Assembly (NCBI GenBank): GCA_026786335.1
Contig: JAJAYG010000050.1
Span: 1 to 16,386, forward strand
Direction: 5' to 3'
DNA from: Chitinophagales bacterium
GTDB taxonomy: Bacteria; Bacteroidota; Bacteroidia; Chitinophagales; UBA10324
Length of the DNA stretch: 16,386 nucleotides
The first letter of the stretch is position 1, and each line of letters starts with the position of its first letter. The notes below the pieces were generated by a model. It had not been told where the DNA came from. It searched no databases and worked only from the letters and a program-made list of their open reading frames with translations. Shown piece by piece: positions 6,423-14,217 of the stretch. The translations under genes were made by a program, and so were the position numbers.

Positions 6423-8750
6423 ATGAAAAAAATGCTACGCAAAAGATTTTTTACTTCCATTTTCGTGTTGAGCGTTTTTACTTTTCCGGTAAAAAGCGCT
6501 TATGCTCAGATACCCACAGAACAAGATTGCTTAGGAGCTATTCCAATTTGCGGGCCTGTGTATGTTACACCAAGTTCTACTTTCGGAACAGGGAGCTATC
6601 CCAATGAAGATCCGCCTTCAACTTGCTTAATTCCCGGTGAGTATAATAGCCAGTGGTTTATTTTTACTGTAATTACTTCAGGCAACCTAGCATTTACTAC
6701 CACACCTGTAAACGTTAATGCTGATTATGATTGGGCTTTATATAATCTTACCAATGCTACCTGTGCCGATATCCCACTTAATAGTGCTTTAAGTGTCAGT
6801 TGCAATTCTTCCATGTGGGGAGTTACCGGAATTTCCTCAACTGGTATCGGAAATTATAATGGCCCCGGATTTACAAATGCATTCAATTATTTATATCCGG
6901 TAACTGCAGGTGAAACGTATGTTTTAAACATGAATAACTGGAGTGGTTCTACAGGAGGTTACACACTTGACTTTAGTGCTTCATCAGCAACAATATTTGA
7001 TTCGGTTAAACCAAAAATTGATACCGTATCAAATGTAGTTTGCACCGATAACACAATTACATTTTCATTCTCCGAAAAAATAGAATGTTCCAGCGTGAGT
7101 ACGGCCGACTTTTTATTAACCGGCCCATGGGGACCATACACACTTTCAGGTGTAACAGGTGCAACCTGCACATTAGGTGGCACTCAAGAAATAACTTTTA
7201 CTGCTACTGTAACTCCACAAATACTTCATGGTGGAATTTACACTTTGCATTTAACTGATGCTGCAGGATCTGTTCAGGATTTGTGCGGGAACATTGCAGA
7301 TACAACTTCAAAAACTTTTTATGTTGACGGAGTGCAAGCACAAATTGATTCTTTCATTCAACCATTTTGCGCGGGTTACAATGGCGCAATTTTTTCTTCG
7401 GGAACTTTAGGTGGTCTTCCTTATTCATACACGATCAACAATGGAGCATCACAACTCACAGGAAATTTCTTGGGGCTTGATGACACTACTTATTTAATTA
7501 CCATTACTGATGCAGGCGGATGCTTCGATACTGTGCAAACGACATTGTACCCGGCAACCGGTGCGGTAAAAGCACAGATCGCTCAATTCACCGATGCAAA
7601 GTGTTACAACAGTTGCGATGGAACAGTTCTCGCACTCGGTGTAGGAGGTGTAACACCCTATAGTTATTCATGGTCAACGGGTGCAGTGTCACAAGGGATT
7701 GCTGGTCTATGCATTGGAACTTATTCTGTAATTGTAACCGATGTTGAACAATGTAAAGACACTATTGATGTAACCATTAATCAACCTGTTCCATTAGTTT
7801 TTTCTCTTGATTCTGTAAGAGATGCAAGTTGCTTCGGATACAAAGATGGATATGTTGCAGTGAGTGTGAGTGGCGGAACACCAAATTATTTTTACTCATG
7901 GTCACCTTACGGAAGCAACGGAGCTATATCAACTAATATGGGCGCAAATAATTACACGGTTGAAGTTATTGACAATCATGGTTGCCATTACGACACAACA
8001 TTTACAATTTATGAACCCGCTGAATTAAAAATTATTTATCCGGGCGATACTGTTATCTGCGCCGGTACAAGTGCAAAACTTAATGTGCCTGTGATTGGCG
8101 GCACACCGCCTTACAATTATATCTGGAGTACAGGCGCTTCGCTGAACCCATATTACATATCTCCACAAAATGATTCTTCGGTTTCAATAATTGTTACTGA
8201 TGCACACAACTGCATTGCAAAACCTGCAAATTATTTAGTGCAAGTTTTACATGCTCCTATTTTTAATTTGGGGAATGATACTTTAATCTGTGAAGGCGAT
8301 GTGGTTTACAAATCCATTTTTATTCCGGGCATGAGGTATGAATGGCAGGATGGCTCAAAGTATTATGATGTGAGCATGAAAACAGGAGGCAAATATTATG
8401 TTACCGTTTACAACGATTGCTTTTCGGCAAGCGATACCATCAACATCGAAGTGGACGATTGCAAAACCTGTGTTCACATGCCTGATGCATTTACTCCAAA
8501 TGGTGATGGCTTGAATGATGAATTTGCGCCCATCATTGGTTGCGATTTTACTGCCTACATTTTAAAAGTATTTAACCGTTGGGGGCAAATGGTTTATTTT
8601 TCCAATGATCCAACAATTGGTTGGGATGGAAAATTTAATGGCAAACCATCTGAACTTGGAACTTACATCTGGCAATTAGAATATGCTGGTTCACAACATG
8701 CACTTGTGCTCGATCAGCAATTGAAAGGGTATGTTGTTTTGGTTCGGTAA
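6423..8750 (+). CDS. Secreted T9SS cargo protein with three SprB repeats and CHU_C tail
   Basis: From the ATG at 6423 the product has 775 residues and a good signal peptide (MKKMLRKRFFTSIF...AYA|Q, cleavage after about A28). The frame is open further upstream, but that adds only a TTG start and hydrophobic residues ahead of the Lys/Arg-rich n-region. Residues 30-185 form a Cys-containing beta domain (DCLGAIPICGP, then WFIFTV, YDWALYNL, GETYVLNMNNWSG) of the kind seen at the N-terminus of other CHU_C proteins. An Ig-like domain covers about 190-305. Three SprB-type repeats follow at about 305-380, 380-458 and 458-535 (motifs CYNSCDGT, GGVTPYSYSWSTG, CFGYKDGY, GGTPNYFYSW), then two more Ig-like modules. 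The CHU_C type B sorting domain fills about 681-775 (FTPNGDGLNDEF, VFNRWGQMVYF, GWDGKFNG). It is probably exported by the type IX system to the surface as an adhesin-like or structural protein. Confidence 0.9.
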   Translation: MKKMLRKRFFTSIFVLSVFTFPVKSAYAQIPTEQDCLGAIPICGPVYVTPSSTFGTGSYPNEDPPSTCLIPGEYNSQWFIFTVITSGNLAFTTTPVNVNADYDWALYNLTNATCADIPLNSALSVSCNSSMWGVTGISSTGIGNYNGPGFTNAFNYLYPVTAGETYVLNMNNWSGSTGGYTLDFSASSATIFDSVKPKIDTVSNVVCTDNTITFSFSEKIECSSVSTADFLLTGPWGPYTLSGVTGATCTLGGTQEITFTATVTPQILHGGIYTLHLTDAAGSVQDLCGNIADTTSKTFYVDGVQAQIDSFIQPFCAGYNGAIFSSGTLGGLPYSYTINNGASQLTGNFLGLDDTTYLITITDAGGCFDTVQTTLYPATGAVKAQIAQFTDAKCYNSCDGTVLALGVGGVTPYSYSWSTGAVSQGIAGLCIGTYSVIVTDVEQCKDTIDVTINQPVPLVFSLDSVRDASCFGYKDGYVAVSVSGGTPNYFYSWSPYGSNGAISTNMGANNYTVEVIDNHGCHYDTTFTIYEPAELKIIYPGDTVICAGTSAKLNVPVIGGTPPYNYIWSTGASLNPYYISPQNDSSVSIIVTDAHNCIAKPANYLVQVLHAPIFNLGNDTLICEGDVVYKSIFIPGMRYEWQDGSKYYDVSMKTGGKYYVTVYNDCFSASDTINIEVDDCKTCVHMPDAFTPNGDGLNDEFAPIIGCDFTAYILKVFNRWGQMVYFSNDPTIGWDGKFNGKPSELGTYIWQLEYAGSQHALVLDQQLKGYVVLVR

Positions 8751-8807
8751 ACTTTCTTTTTTCATATGCACATCTGCACATCATCTTATCTGCTTATTCA
8801 ACTTATC

Positions 8808-9053
8808 ATGTTCAACTCAACTGCCATTGCAACAACAGGCGTTGCAATGTTGCTGCTCGCTTTCTTTTTAAATTTATTTGGAATACTGAAACAAAACTCA
8901 TGGACTTACTTGCTCCTGAATTTTTTTGGTGCCGCACTCTCCTGCTATGCATCGTGGCTGATTAATTTTTTGCCGTTTGTAATATTGGAAGCAACATGGG
9001 CGGGTGTGGCGGGAGTGGGTGCCGGAAGAAAATTATTTCTACAAAATAAATAA
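8808..9053 (+). CDS. Small CBU_0592-like membrane protein
   Basis: The frame encodes 81 residues from the ATG at 8808, or 95 from an ATG at 8766. I prefer 8808 because the family usually starts just before its first membrane segment and the extra MHICTSSYLLIQLI looks like read-in intergenic sequence. The protein is nearly all membrane: GVAMLLLAFFLNLFGIL, then WTYLLLNFFGAALSCYASWL, then LPFVILEATWAGVAGVGAG. The order A-x-L-L-L-A-F, then Y-x-L-L-N-x-x-G-A, then P-x-V-I-L-E-x-x-W fits small CBU_0592-type proteins, whose function is not known. It lies 57 bp after the T9SS cargo gene and ends 25 bp from the convergent sppA stop. The reading frame is well supported; the family name rests on pattern memory. 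Confidence 0.7.
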   Translation: MFNSTAIATTGVAMLLLAFFLNLFGILKQNSWTYLLLNFFGAALSCYASWLINFLPFVILEATWAGVAGVGAGRKLFLQNK

Positions 9054-9062
9054 CTTAAAAGA

Positions 9063-9085
9063 TGAGTAAAAGATTTATTTACTCA
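9063..9085. terminator. Possible weak bidirectional hairpin between convergent genes
   Basis: TGAGTAAA (9063-9070) and TTTACTCA (9078-9085) are perfect 8-bp arms around a 7-base loop, placed exactly where the small membrane-protein gene and sppA converge; the right arm overlaps the sppA stop codon. The stem is AT-rich and no long T-run follows on either strand, so any terminator activity would be weak. Confidence 0.35.
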
Positions 9086-10848
9086 ATCTTAACCCCAACC
9101 ATCATTCTCGCCTGCACTCCATTCATCTGCGATAGTGTTTTTAAATCCTGATACATTGGATAATAAATTCCGAGTTGTTGTTTCATTGCGCTGGTCTCTT
9201 TGTTATCGGCAAATGCTTTCATGATCTCATACCACTTGTTGTCAACTTCGGGATATTGCACAATGCGATATTTTGATTGCTTTGAAATTTTTGCGGCCAT
9301 TGCAATTGCTTCATCTATTCCGCCAAGCGTATCTACCAATCCAAGTTTTAATCCTTGTGTTCCTGTCCACACTCTGCCTTGTGCAATAGAGTCAACGATG
9401 GCGCCGTCAAGATTTCTTCCTTTCATTACCACCATTTTAAAATCTTTGTAGATGCTATCAACACCATTCTGAATTATTATTTTTTCATCGGGTCTAAGTG
9501 CACGTGTAGGAACTCCCAAATCGGAATATTTTCCTGTTTGCACATTGTCGAAATTGATTCCGAGTTTATCTTCAAAAAGTTTTTGCATGTTAGGCAGAAT
9601 TCCAAATACACCAATAGAACCTGTGAGCGTATTGGGTTGTGCAATAATTTTTGTAGCGAAAGCAGAAATATAATAACCACCGCTGGCTGCATAATCTCCC
9701 ATAGAAACCACCACCGGTTTTTTCTTTACAGTCAATTCTACTTCTCGAGCGATCACATCAGATGCAAGTGCACTTCCGCCGGGTGAGTTTACCCGAAACA
9801 CAATTGCTTTTATGTTATCATCATCACGTAGTTTGCGCAGAAGATTTACATACTTCGTAGAGCCGATGTTGTCTTCATCTCCGATGCCGCTTACAATATC
9901 ACCTTGTGCAAACAGGATTGCAATTTTTCCATCATCGACAGAAGAAGTTGTTTTGGAAGGAGCATTGACATAATTCTCCAAGGTGACATAACTGATCTTA
10001 TCCTTCTCTTCAATTTTTAATTGCTTCTTAATAAAACTCTGCACCTGATCGGTGAAATAAGTGCTGTCGGCAATTTTATATTTCACTGCATCATTAGCAG
10101 ACTGTACTAAAAAATTATCATTTACACTATCCAACATTGCAATCGGAAGATTCCGGCTCTCTGAAATTTTTTGCATCACATGATCATGAATGTCATCAAT
10201 CAAAGTTTTTGTCATCAGTTTATTTGGCGCGCTCATGCTATCTAACCTGAATGGCTCGGTGGCAGATTTGAATTTGCCAGCGTAAAATATTTGCGGCTCC
10301 ACTCCTATTTTATCAAGTAAATTTTTGAAGAATGTATACTGTGCATTAATTCCATTGAATTCAATTACACCTTTGGGATTTACAAAAACTTTATCCGCAA
10401 CGCTGCACAAATAATAAGCGCGCTCTGTATAAACTTCGGCATAGGCCACCACAAATTTCCCCGACTTTTTAAAATCGAGCAGTGCATTTCTTATTTGCTC
10501 AGTTGTTGCCATGCCTGCACCTGTGTAGCCGAAATTGAGAAAGATGCCTTTGATGTTCGCATCATCTTTCGCTTTGGCAATACTTTTTACAATGCTGTAT
10601 AATCCGGGATTAACAGTTGGTTCAAAATCACTTAAAGAAAAACCTGATCCATTGGAATAATTTGTTTGCTCCGGAATTTCATAGGCAAGATCGATCTTGA
10701 GAACTGAATTTGTTTTTACTGTAACCGGTTCATTTGATGAAAGTGTAGCTGCTATGCCACCAATAATAACAGCAAAAAATAGTATGACTACAAAAATGCC
10801 AACAACAAATGCAAGCAAAGAGCCGAAGAAGATTTTCCAGAATGACAT
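9079..10848 (-). CDS. sppA: Signal peptide peptidase SppA, 67-kDa type
   Basis: The 589-residue product is a full-length two-domain SppA (peptidase family S49), a membrane-anchored serine protease of the periplasmic face that degrades cleaved signal peptides. One N-terminal membrane helix covers about residues 7-35. The N-terminal domain holds the general-base lysine in GKFKSATEPF (K194, matching E. coli K209). The C-terminal domain holds the nucleophile in GDYAASGGYYISA (S389, matching E. coli S409), preceded by FRVNSPGGSALASD and followed by TLTGSIGVFG. Both halves of the Ser-Lys dyad are therefore present and the enzyme should be active. The ATG at 10846-10848 gives the canonical MSFWKIFFGSLLAF start seen in Bacteroidota homologues. 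It stands alone, convergent with a small membrane-protein gene and divergent from the deoxynucleoside kinase. Confidence 0.95.
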   Translation of the reverse strand: MSFWKIFFGSLLAFVVGIFVVILFFAVIIGGIAATLSSNEPVTVKTNSVLKIDLAYEIPEQTNYSNGSGFSLSDFEPTVNPGLYSIVKSIAKAKDDANIKGIFLNFGYTGAGMATTEQIRNALLDFKKSGKFVVAYAEVYTERAYYLCSVADKVFVNPKGVIEFNGINAQYTFFKNLLDKIGVEPQIFYAGKFKSATEPFRLDSMSAPNKLMTKTLIDDIHDHVMQKISESRNLPIAMLDSVNDNFLVQSANDAVKYKIADSTYFTDQVQSFIKKQLKIEEKDKISYVTLENYVNAPSKTTSSVDDGKIAILFAQGDIVSGIGDEDNIGSTKYVNLLRKLRDDDNIKAIVFRVNSPGGSALASDVIAREVELTVKKKPVVVSMGDYAASGGYYISAFATKIIAQPNTLTGSIGVFGILPNMQKLFEDKLGINFDNVQTGKYSDLGVPTRALRPDEKIIIQNGVDSIYKDFKMVVMKGRNLDGAIVDSIAQGRVWTGTQGLKLGLVDTLGGIDEAIAMAAKISKQSKYRIVQYPEVDNKWYEIMKAFADNKETSAMKQQLGIYYPMYQDLKTLSQMNGVQARMMVGVKIE

Positions 10849-11075
10849 GGTGTGATTTTTTAGGAAGAAAAAATTGAGGTGTAAAATAACTGATTGCAGT
10901 GAAGGTGAAACAATTGAAAGTGGAAAATGGAAAATAGAAAATAGAAATTAGTAATTAGAAAATACAAAACCTGCCTGCCCCGCTTTTAGAGAGTGAACCT
11001 GAAACCGCCTGCCCCGCTTTTTGCGGAGAAACCCGAAACTGAAAACTAAATTTTTCTTTTGCGAACTTGCGCACG
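10849..11075. other. Divergent spacer between sppA and deoxynucleoside kinase
   Basis: This 227-bp gap must hold both 5' regions. Its left part (10920-10968) is a degenerate GAAAAT(A/G)-type run and its right part carries two copies of a GC-rich 15-mer. TTG at 11021-11023 and TAAATTTT at 11047-11054, 23 bp apart, are a weak promoter candidate for the kinase gene. Confidence 0.4.
10973..11021. repeat. Two direct copies of GCCTGCCCCGCTTTT
   Basis: The 15-mer occurs at 10973-10987 and 11007-11021, start to start 34 bp. Each is preceded by an AAACC-like stretch, and the second is followed by TGCGGAG, giving partial self-complementarity (CCGC with GCGG). It stands out because it is GC-rich in otherwise AT-rich DNA. 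It may be a remnant of a genome-dispersed intergenic repeat. Confidence 0.6.
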
Positions 11076-11708
11076 ATGCATTACCGCTACATTACGATTG
11101 AGGGAAATATTGGTGCCGGAAAAACTTCGCTTGCAAAAATGCTGGCGAAAGATTTTAATTGTAAACTTATTCTTGAGCAGTTTGCCGACAATCCCTTTCT
11201 GCCGCATTTCTACAAGAATCCAAAGCAGTATGCATTTCCATTAGAGCTATTTTTTTTGGCCGAAAGATTTCAGCAACTGAAAGATGAAGCATCGTCACCC
11301 GATCTTTTTAATTCATTAGTGGTTACTGATTATCTGTTTGCAAAATCTCATTTGTTTGCCGTTATTAATTTGAATAATGAAGAATTGAAATTATTTCAAC
11401 GGCTTTCAATGATTATGCAAACTTCATTACCCGAACCAGAACTGCTGGTTTACCTTCATTCCCCTGAAGAAAAATTAATGGAGAACATTGCAAAGCGAGG
11501 AAGATCTTATGAAATAAATATAACTTCAGAATATTTACTGCGCATTCAAAACGGTTACTTCGATTATTTTAAATCGCAACAGCAACTAATAATTATTGTT
11601 ATCGATGTTTCAAAAATTGATTTTGTAAATAACCAAGCCGACTATAAAAAAATATTAAATATCATTGATGGTAAGCATGAGACAGGTATCAAATTATTTC
11701 AGCTCTGA
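11076..11708 (+). CDS. Deoxynucleoside kinase (dAK/dGK type)
   Basis: The 210-residue cytosolic enzyme phosphorylates deoxynucleosides for the salvage route to dNTPs. It has the P-loop GNIGAGKT (10-17), then E34 in LEQFADNPFL, the usual base-binding glutamate of the family, and a C-terminal lid motif RGRSYE (141-146). Length and order match bacterial deoxyadenosine/deoxyguanosine kinases. I chose the ATG at 11076 (MHYRYITIEG), which puts the first strand directly at the N-terminus; a TTG three codons upstream is less likely. At the place of the family's D-R-S motif the protein reads TDYLFAKS, with Tyr86 where arginine is usual. The substrate (dA, dG or broader) cannot be decided. It is divergent from sppA and convergent with the FAS1 lipoprotein gene, with a shared hairpin between them. 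Confidence 0.9.
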   Translation: MHYRYITIEGNIGAGKTSLAKMLAKDFNCKLILEQFADNPFLPHFYKNPKQYAFPLELFFLAERFQQLKDEASSPDLFNSLVVTDYLFAKSHLFAVINLNNEELKLFQRLSMIMQTSLPEPELLVYLHSPEEKLMENIAKRGRSYEINITSEYLLRIQNGYFDYFKSQQQLIIIVIDVSKIDFVNNQADYKKILNIIDGKHETGIKLFQL

Positions 11709-11724
11709 TTAAATTCATTTTTGC

Positions 11725-11769
11725 AAAAAAAAGTCCGATGGAAACCACTCACAGAACCAACGGACTTTT
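11725..11769. terminator. Terminator hairpin between convergent kinase and FAS1 genes
   Basis: AAAAGTCCG (11729-11737) pairs with CGGACTTTT (11761-11769); an A-A mismatch is followed by a further TGG/CCA pairing, closing a 15-base loop. On the minus strand the stem continues into a run of eight T (11732-11725), so it is a strong terminator for the FAS1 gene. On the plus strand only TTTTA follows, so it may serve the kinase gene less efficiently. Confidence 0.75.
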
Positions 11770-11789
11770 ATGCAAGACAAAACACAAAA

Positions 11790-12347
11790 CTATTTTGCAG
11801 GTGGCAACAACACACCATCAACCACGTGTATAATTCCGTTTGAAGCACGAATGGTTGCAACAATATTTGCATCACCAATCATATATTTTCCATCCTTAAC
11901 GTGCATAATAATTTTATCACCGTTCACCATGTCGAGTACGCTGCCATCTTTAACCTGATCAAGATTTAAAACACCAACCCAAACATGATACTGAAGAATG
12001 TTTTGCAGTTCGGCTTTCTTTTCAGGTTTCAATAATCCTTCAACAGTGCCTGAAGGCAATTTTGCAAATGCATCATTGGTTGGTGCAAACACCGTGAACG
12101 GGCCGGCATTAGATAACACATCCACCAATTCAGCCGCTTGAACTGCAGCTACAAGTGTGGTGTGATCCTTTGATGATACTGCAACTTTTAAAATGTTAGG
12201 TGTTGAAACATCATCCTGCACAGCAGACTGTCCTGCTGGTTGGGTTGTTGTTTCACCGGTGGCATCGGCTGAAGAAGTTGGTTGATTATTGCAGCCGGCA
12301 AAAGCAATAATCGAAATTGAAATAAGGAGTGAGCTAATGACTTTCAT
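11790..12347 (-). CDS. FAS1 (fasciclin) domain lipoprotein
   Basis: The 185-residue product begins MKVISSLLISISIIAFAGC, a signal with a good lipobox (AFAGC, lipidated Cys19), so it should be anchored in the envelope. A Ser/Thr/Gln-rich linker covers about 20-50. One FAS1 domain fills about 51-183, with the H1 motif GPFTVFAPTNDAF (82-94), the conserved YHVW at 120-123 and the H2 motif NGIIHVVDGVLLP (170-182). FAS1 domains mediate adhesion or protein-protein contacts and are common as single-domain lipoproteins in Bacteroidota; the partner here is unknown. The ATG at 12345-12347 starts the signal peptide directly. It is transcribed alone, towards the kinase gene, with a strong minus-strand terminator about 20 bp past its stop. 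Confidence 0.92.
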   Translation of the reverse strand: MKVISSLLISISIIAFAGCNNQPTSSADATGETTTQPAGQSAVQDDVSTPNILKVAVSSKDHTTLVAAVQAAELVDVLSNAGPFTVFAPTNDAFAKLPSGTVEGLLKPEKKAELQNILQYHVWVGVLNLDQVKDGSVLDMVNGDKIIMHVKDGKYMIGDANIVATIRASNGIIHVVDGVLLPPAK

Positions 12348-12471
12348 GTTTTACATTTTTTTATGGAGCGAAAGTCACAAGTGTAATTTTCTCACTTTAT
12401 GATATTACTCATGTTTAAAACAAATAAATATCACCTGATTTTTTTATTTTTCTACCTACTTCAAAAAAAAA

Positions 12472-12500
12472 TTGTGATTTCAAAAAAAAAAATATCTTTA
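12472..12500 (+). promoter_or_regulatory. Candidate promoter of the first arylsulfotransferase-like gene
   Basis: TTG at 12472-12474 and TATCTTTA at 12493-12500 are 18 bp apart, fitting the Bacteroidota -33 TTG / -7 TAnnTTTG arrangement with the final G replaced. Transcription would begin near 12506, giving a leader of about 25 bases before the ATG at 12532. The spacer is mostly A. Unverified pattern match. Confidence 0.4.
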
Positions 12501-12531
12501 ATGAATAATTTCAACTAAAAAACAATCCCCT

Positions 12532-14217
12532 ATGAAAATTTTAACCTGTTTAATGTTGCTGATTTCTTCGGTAGCTTTTGCACAATACCAGTTTATTTCA
12601 CCAATGCCCGGCTCGCAAATGAATAACACTGAGCGCATCATTGTAATAAGAGAAGGTAAACAAATTGATGCTTCTACACTAAAGAATAATCTTTTTACAA
12701 TCAAAGGAAGTAAGAGTGGCTTACACACTTTTAAAATGATTCTTACCCGTGATGGGAAAACGATTAATCTGAATCCGGATATGCCATTTGCTTTTGACGA
12801 AGAAGTGACCGTTACAATATCCAATGGAATAAGAAGTACCGAAAAAAGAAAATGGATCGCTTACAGTTTTAGTTTTAAAACACACAGAGAGTACACTACT
12901 GAAGAAAAAGCAAACTTTATAACAGCAAAGAATGATGCTTTACAGCAAGAGTTAGATAATAACGGATATCAGGAAGCTAAAGCGCTATCAAGTCAGGCAG
13001 ACGAACGCGATATAACAGGCGGTTATACGATTAAGGTGAACACAACTCCTGCTCCGGGTCAGGTTTTCTTTGATTCATGGGGAAGTATTTTCCCCAGTAA
13101 ATATGACGGATATAACATTATGGAACCAAATGGAGATTCAGTTTACTACAGTCCTAAAGTAGGTGCGCCCTGGGATTGGGATTTAAATCCAAACGGATAT
13201 CTCTCACATTGGACCAATGCCACATTTGATGTGCTCGATTCAAACTATAATGTGATTGATAACTATACTCCAAAAAATGGATACGGAACTGATGTGCATG
13301 AATTTACCTTAACAGAAGATAATCATGCATGGATGATCACTGATAATCCTCAGGTTGTAAACATGAAAGTTTATAATGCAAGCTATTGCGGCAATGCAAC
13401 TGTTGTTGGCATCGTAATTCAGGAACAAGACGAAGATCACAATCTGCTTTTTGAATGGCACAGTTTTGATCATATTGATGTTACTGAGGCACCACATGAA
13501 AACCTTGCATCATGCTATATTGATTACATGCATACAAATTCATTAGACTTCGATGCTGATGGAAATATTCTCACCTCAAATCGCCACCTTGACCAAATAA
13601 ATTACATTAATAAGAATACAGGTGAATTTATCTGGAGACTTGGAGGTGACAGCAATCAGTTTGTATTTATAAATGACGCCGAAAAATTTACTTACCAACA
13701 TTGTGCTCGTTTTCTCGATAATGGAAATATTACCTTGTGGGATAACGGAAACTATCACAGTCCTTCACACTCGCAGGCAAAAGAATATGAGATAGACGGT
13801 GTAAATAAAACAGCAACACTTGTTTGGCATTATCAGCCATTAAATTATTCAGGTGGCAATGGTTATTGGTTTGCTATGGGAAGTACCCAGCGCCTGCCAA
13901 ACGGAAATACTTTTATGGGATGTGGCTGGGATTTCAGCAGCAATCAATCAAACTTTTTTGAAGTTGATCCTGCTGGCAATGTAGTATGGGAGATGGCATT
14001 GGATAATGGTAAGAGCCTGGTATCTTATCGCGGTTGGAAACATGAATGGAACCCCTGTGCGCCGGTAAATGAAGATGGGATTAAAGTTAAAAAAATTACG
14101 AGCACCTCTGCAAAAGTTGTTTGGGATTCAGTGAGCAATGCAACATCTTATGATGTTCAATACCGCAAAGCAAAAAACACAGAATGGAAAGTCAAAAACA
14201 CAATAAAGATCAGTTAG
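12532..14217 (+). CDS. Secreted arylsulfotransferase-like protein, first paralogue, stopped early inside its FN3 domain
   Basis: The 561-residue product has a signal peptide (MKILTCLMLLISSVAFA|Q). An SbsA-like Ig domain covers about 20-118 (FISPMPGSQMNN...HREYT). An arylsulfotransferase (ASST) domain covers about 165-508 with three conserved histidines: H256 in DVHEF, H334 in YMHTNS and H390 in YQHCAR. R351 in SNRHLDQ and the family signature FIWRLGGDSNQF are also present. In E. coli-type ASST, three histidines and an arginine form the active site that moves sulfate between phenols without PAPS, so the enzyme core looks intact. A fibronectin III domain starts at about 516 but is cut by TAG at 14215-14217. 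The same frame continues downstream into the rest of that domain and a T9SS sorting signal. As read, the protein would lack its export tag and stay in the periplasm. A similar gene follows in tandem. Confidence 0.85.
   Translation: MKILTCLMLLISSVAFAQYQFISPMPGSQMNNTERIIVIREGKQIDASTLKNNLFTIKGSKSGLHTFKMILTRDGKTINLNPDMPFAFDEEVTVTISNGIRSTEKRKWIAYSFSFKTHREYTTEEKANFITAKNDALQQELDNNGYQEAKALSSQADERDITGGYTIKVNTTPAPGQVFFDSWGSIFPSKYDGYNIMEPNGDSVYYSPKVGAPWDWDLNPNGYLSHWTNATFDVLDSNYNVIDNYTPKNGYGTDVHEFTLTEDNHAWMITDNPQVVNMKVYNASYCGNATVVGIVIQEQDEDHNLLFEWHSFDHIDVTEAPHENLASCYIDYMHTNSLDFDADGNILTSNRHLDQINYINKNTGEFIWRLGGDSNQFVFINDAEKFTYQHCARFLDNGNITLWDNGNYHSPSHSQAKEYEIDGVNKTATLVWHYQPLNYSGGNGYWFAMGSTQRLPNGNTFMGCGWDFSSNQSNFFEVDPAGNVVWEMALDNGKSLVSYRGWKHEWNPCAPVNEDGIKVKKITSTSAKVVWDSVSNATSYDVQYRKAKNTEWKVKNTIKIS
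14080..14171 (+). repeat. 92-bp block identical to the end of the window (copy 1)
   Basis: Bases 14080-14171 are identical, base for base, to 16295-16386, starting at ATTAAAGTTAAA. The block codes for the first strands of the FN3 domain (IKVKKITSTS to VQYRK). The flanking coding DNA just before the block clearly differs between the two paralogues. The match may extend further in the second copy, since the window ends there. Confidence 0.95.

Noticed and set aside
8766..8807. Upstream ATG for the small membrane protein
   Set aside because: Possible, but the extra 14 residues overlap a short GCACATCT-type tandem and do not look like part of the membrane domain; the ATG at 8808 is preferred.
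10920..11030. Possible CRISPR-like array
   Set aside because: Only two copies of a 15-mer with a 19-base gap and an irregular A-rich run; no regular repeat-spacer pattern and no cas genes.
11067..11075. TTG start for the deoxynucleoside kinase
   Set aside because: The ATG at 11076 places the first beta strand and P-loop at the usual distance from the N-terminus.
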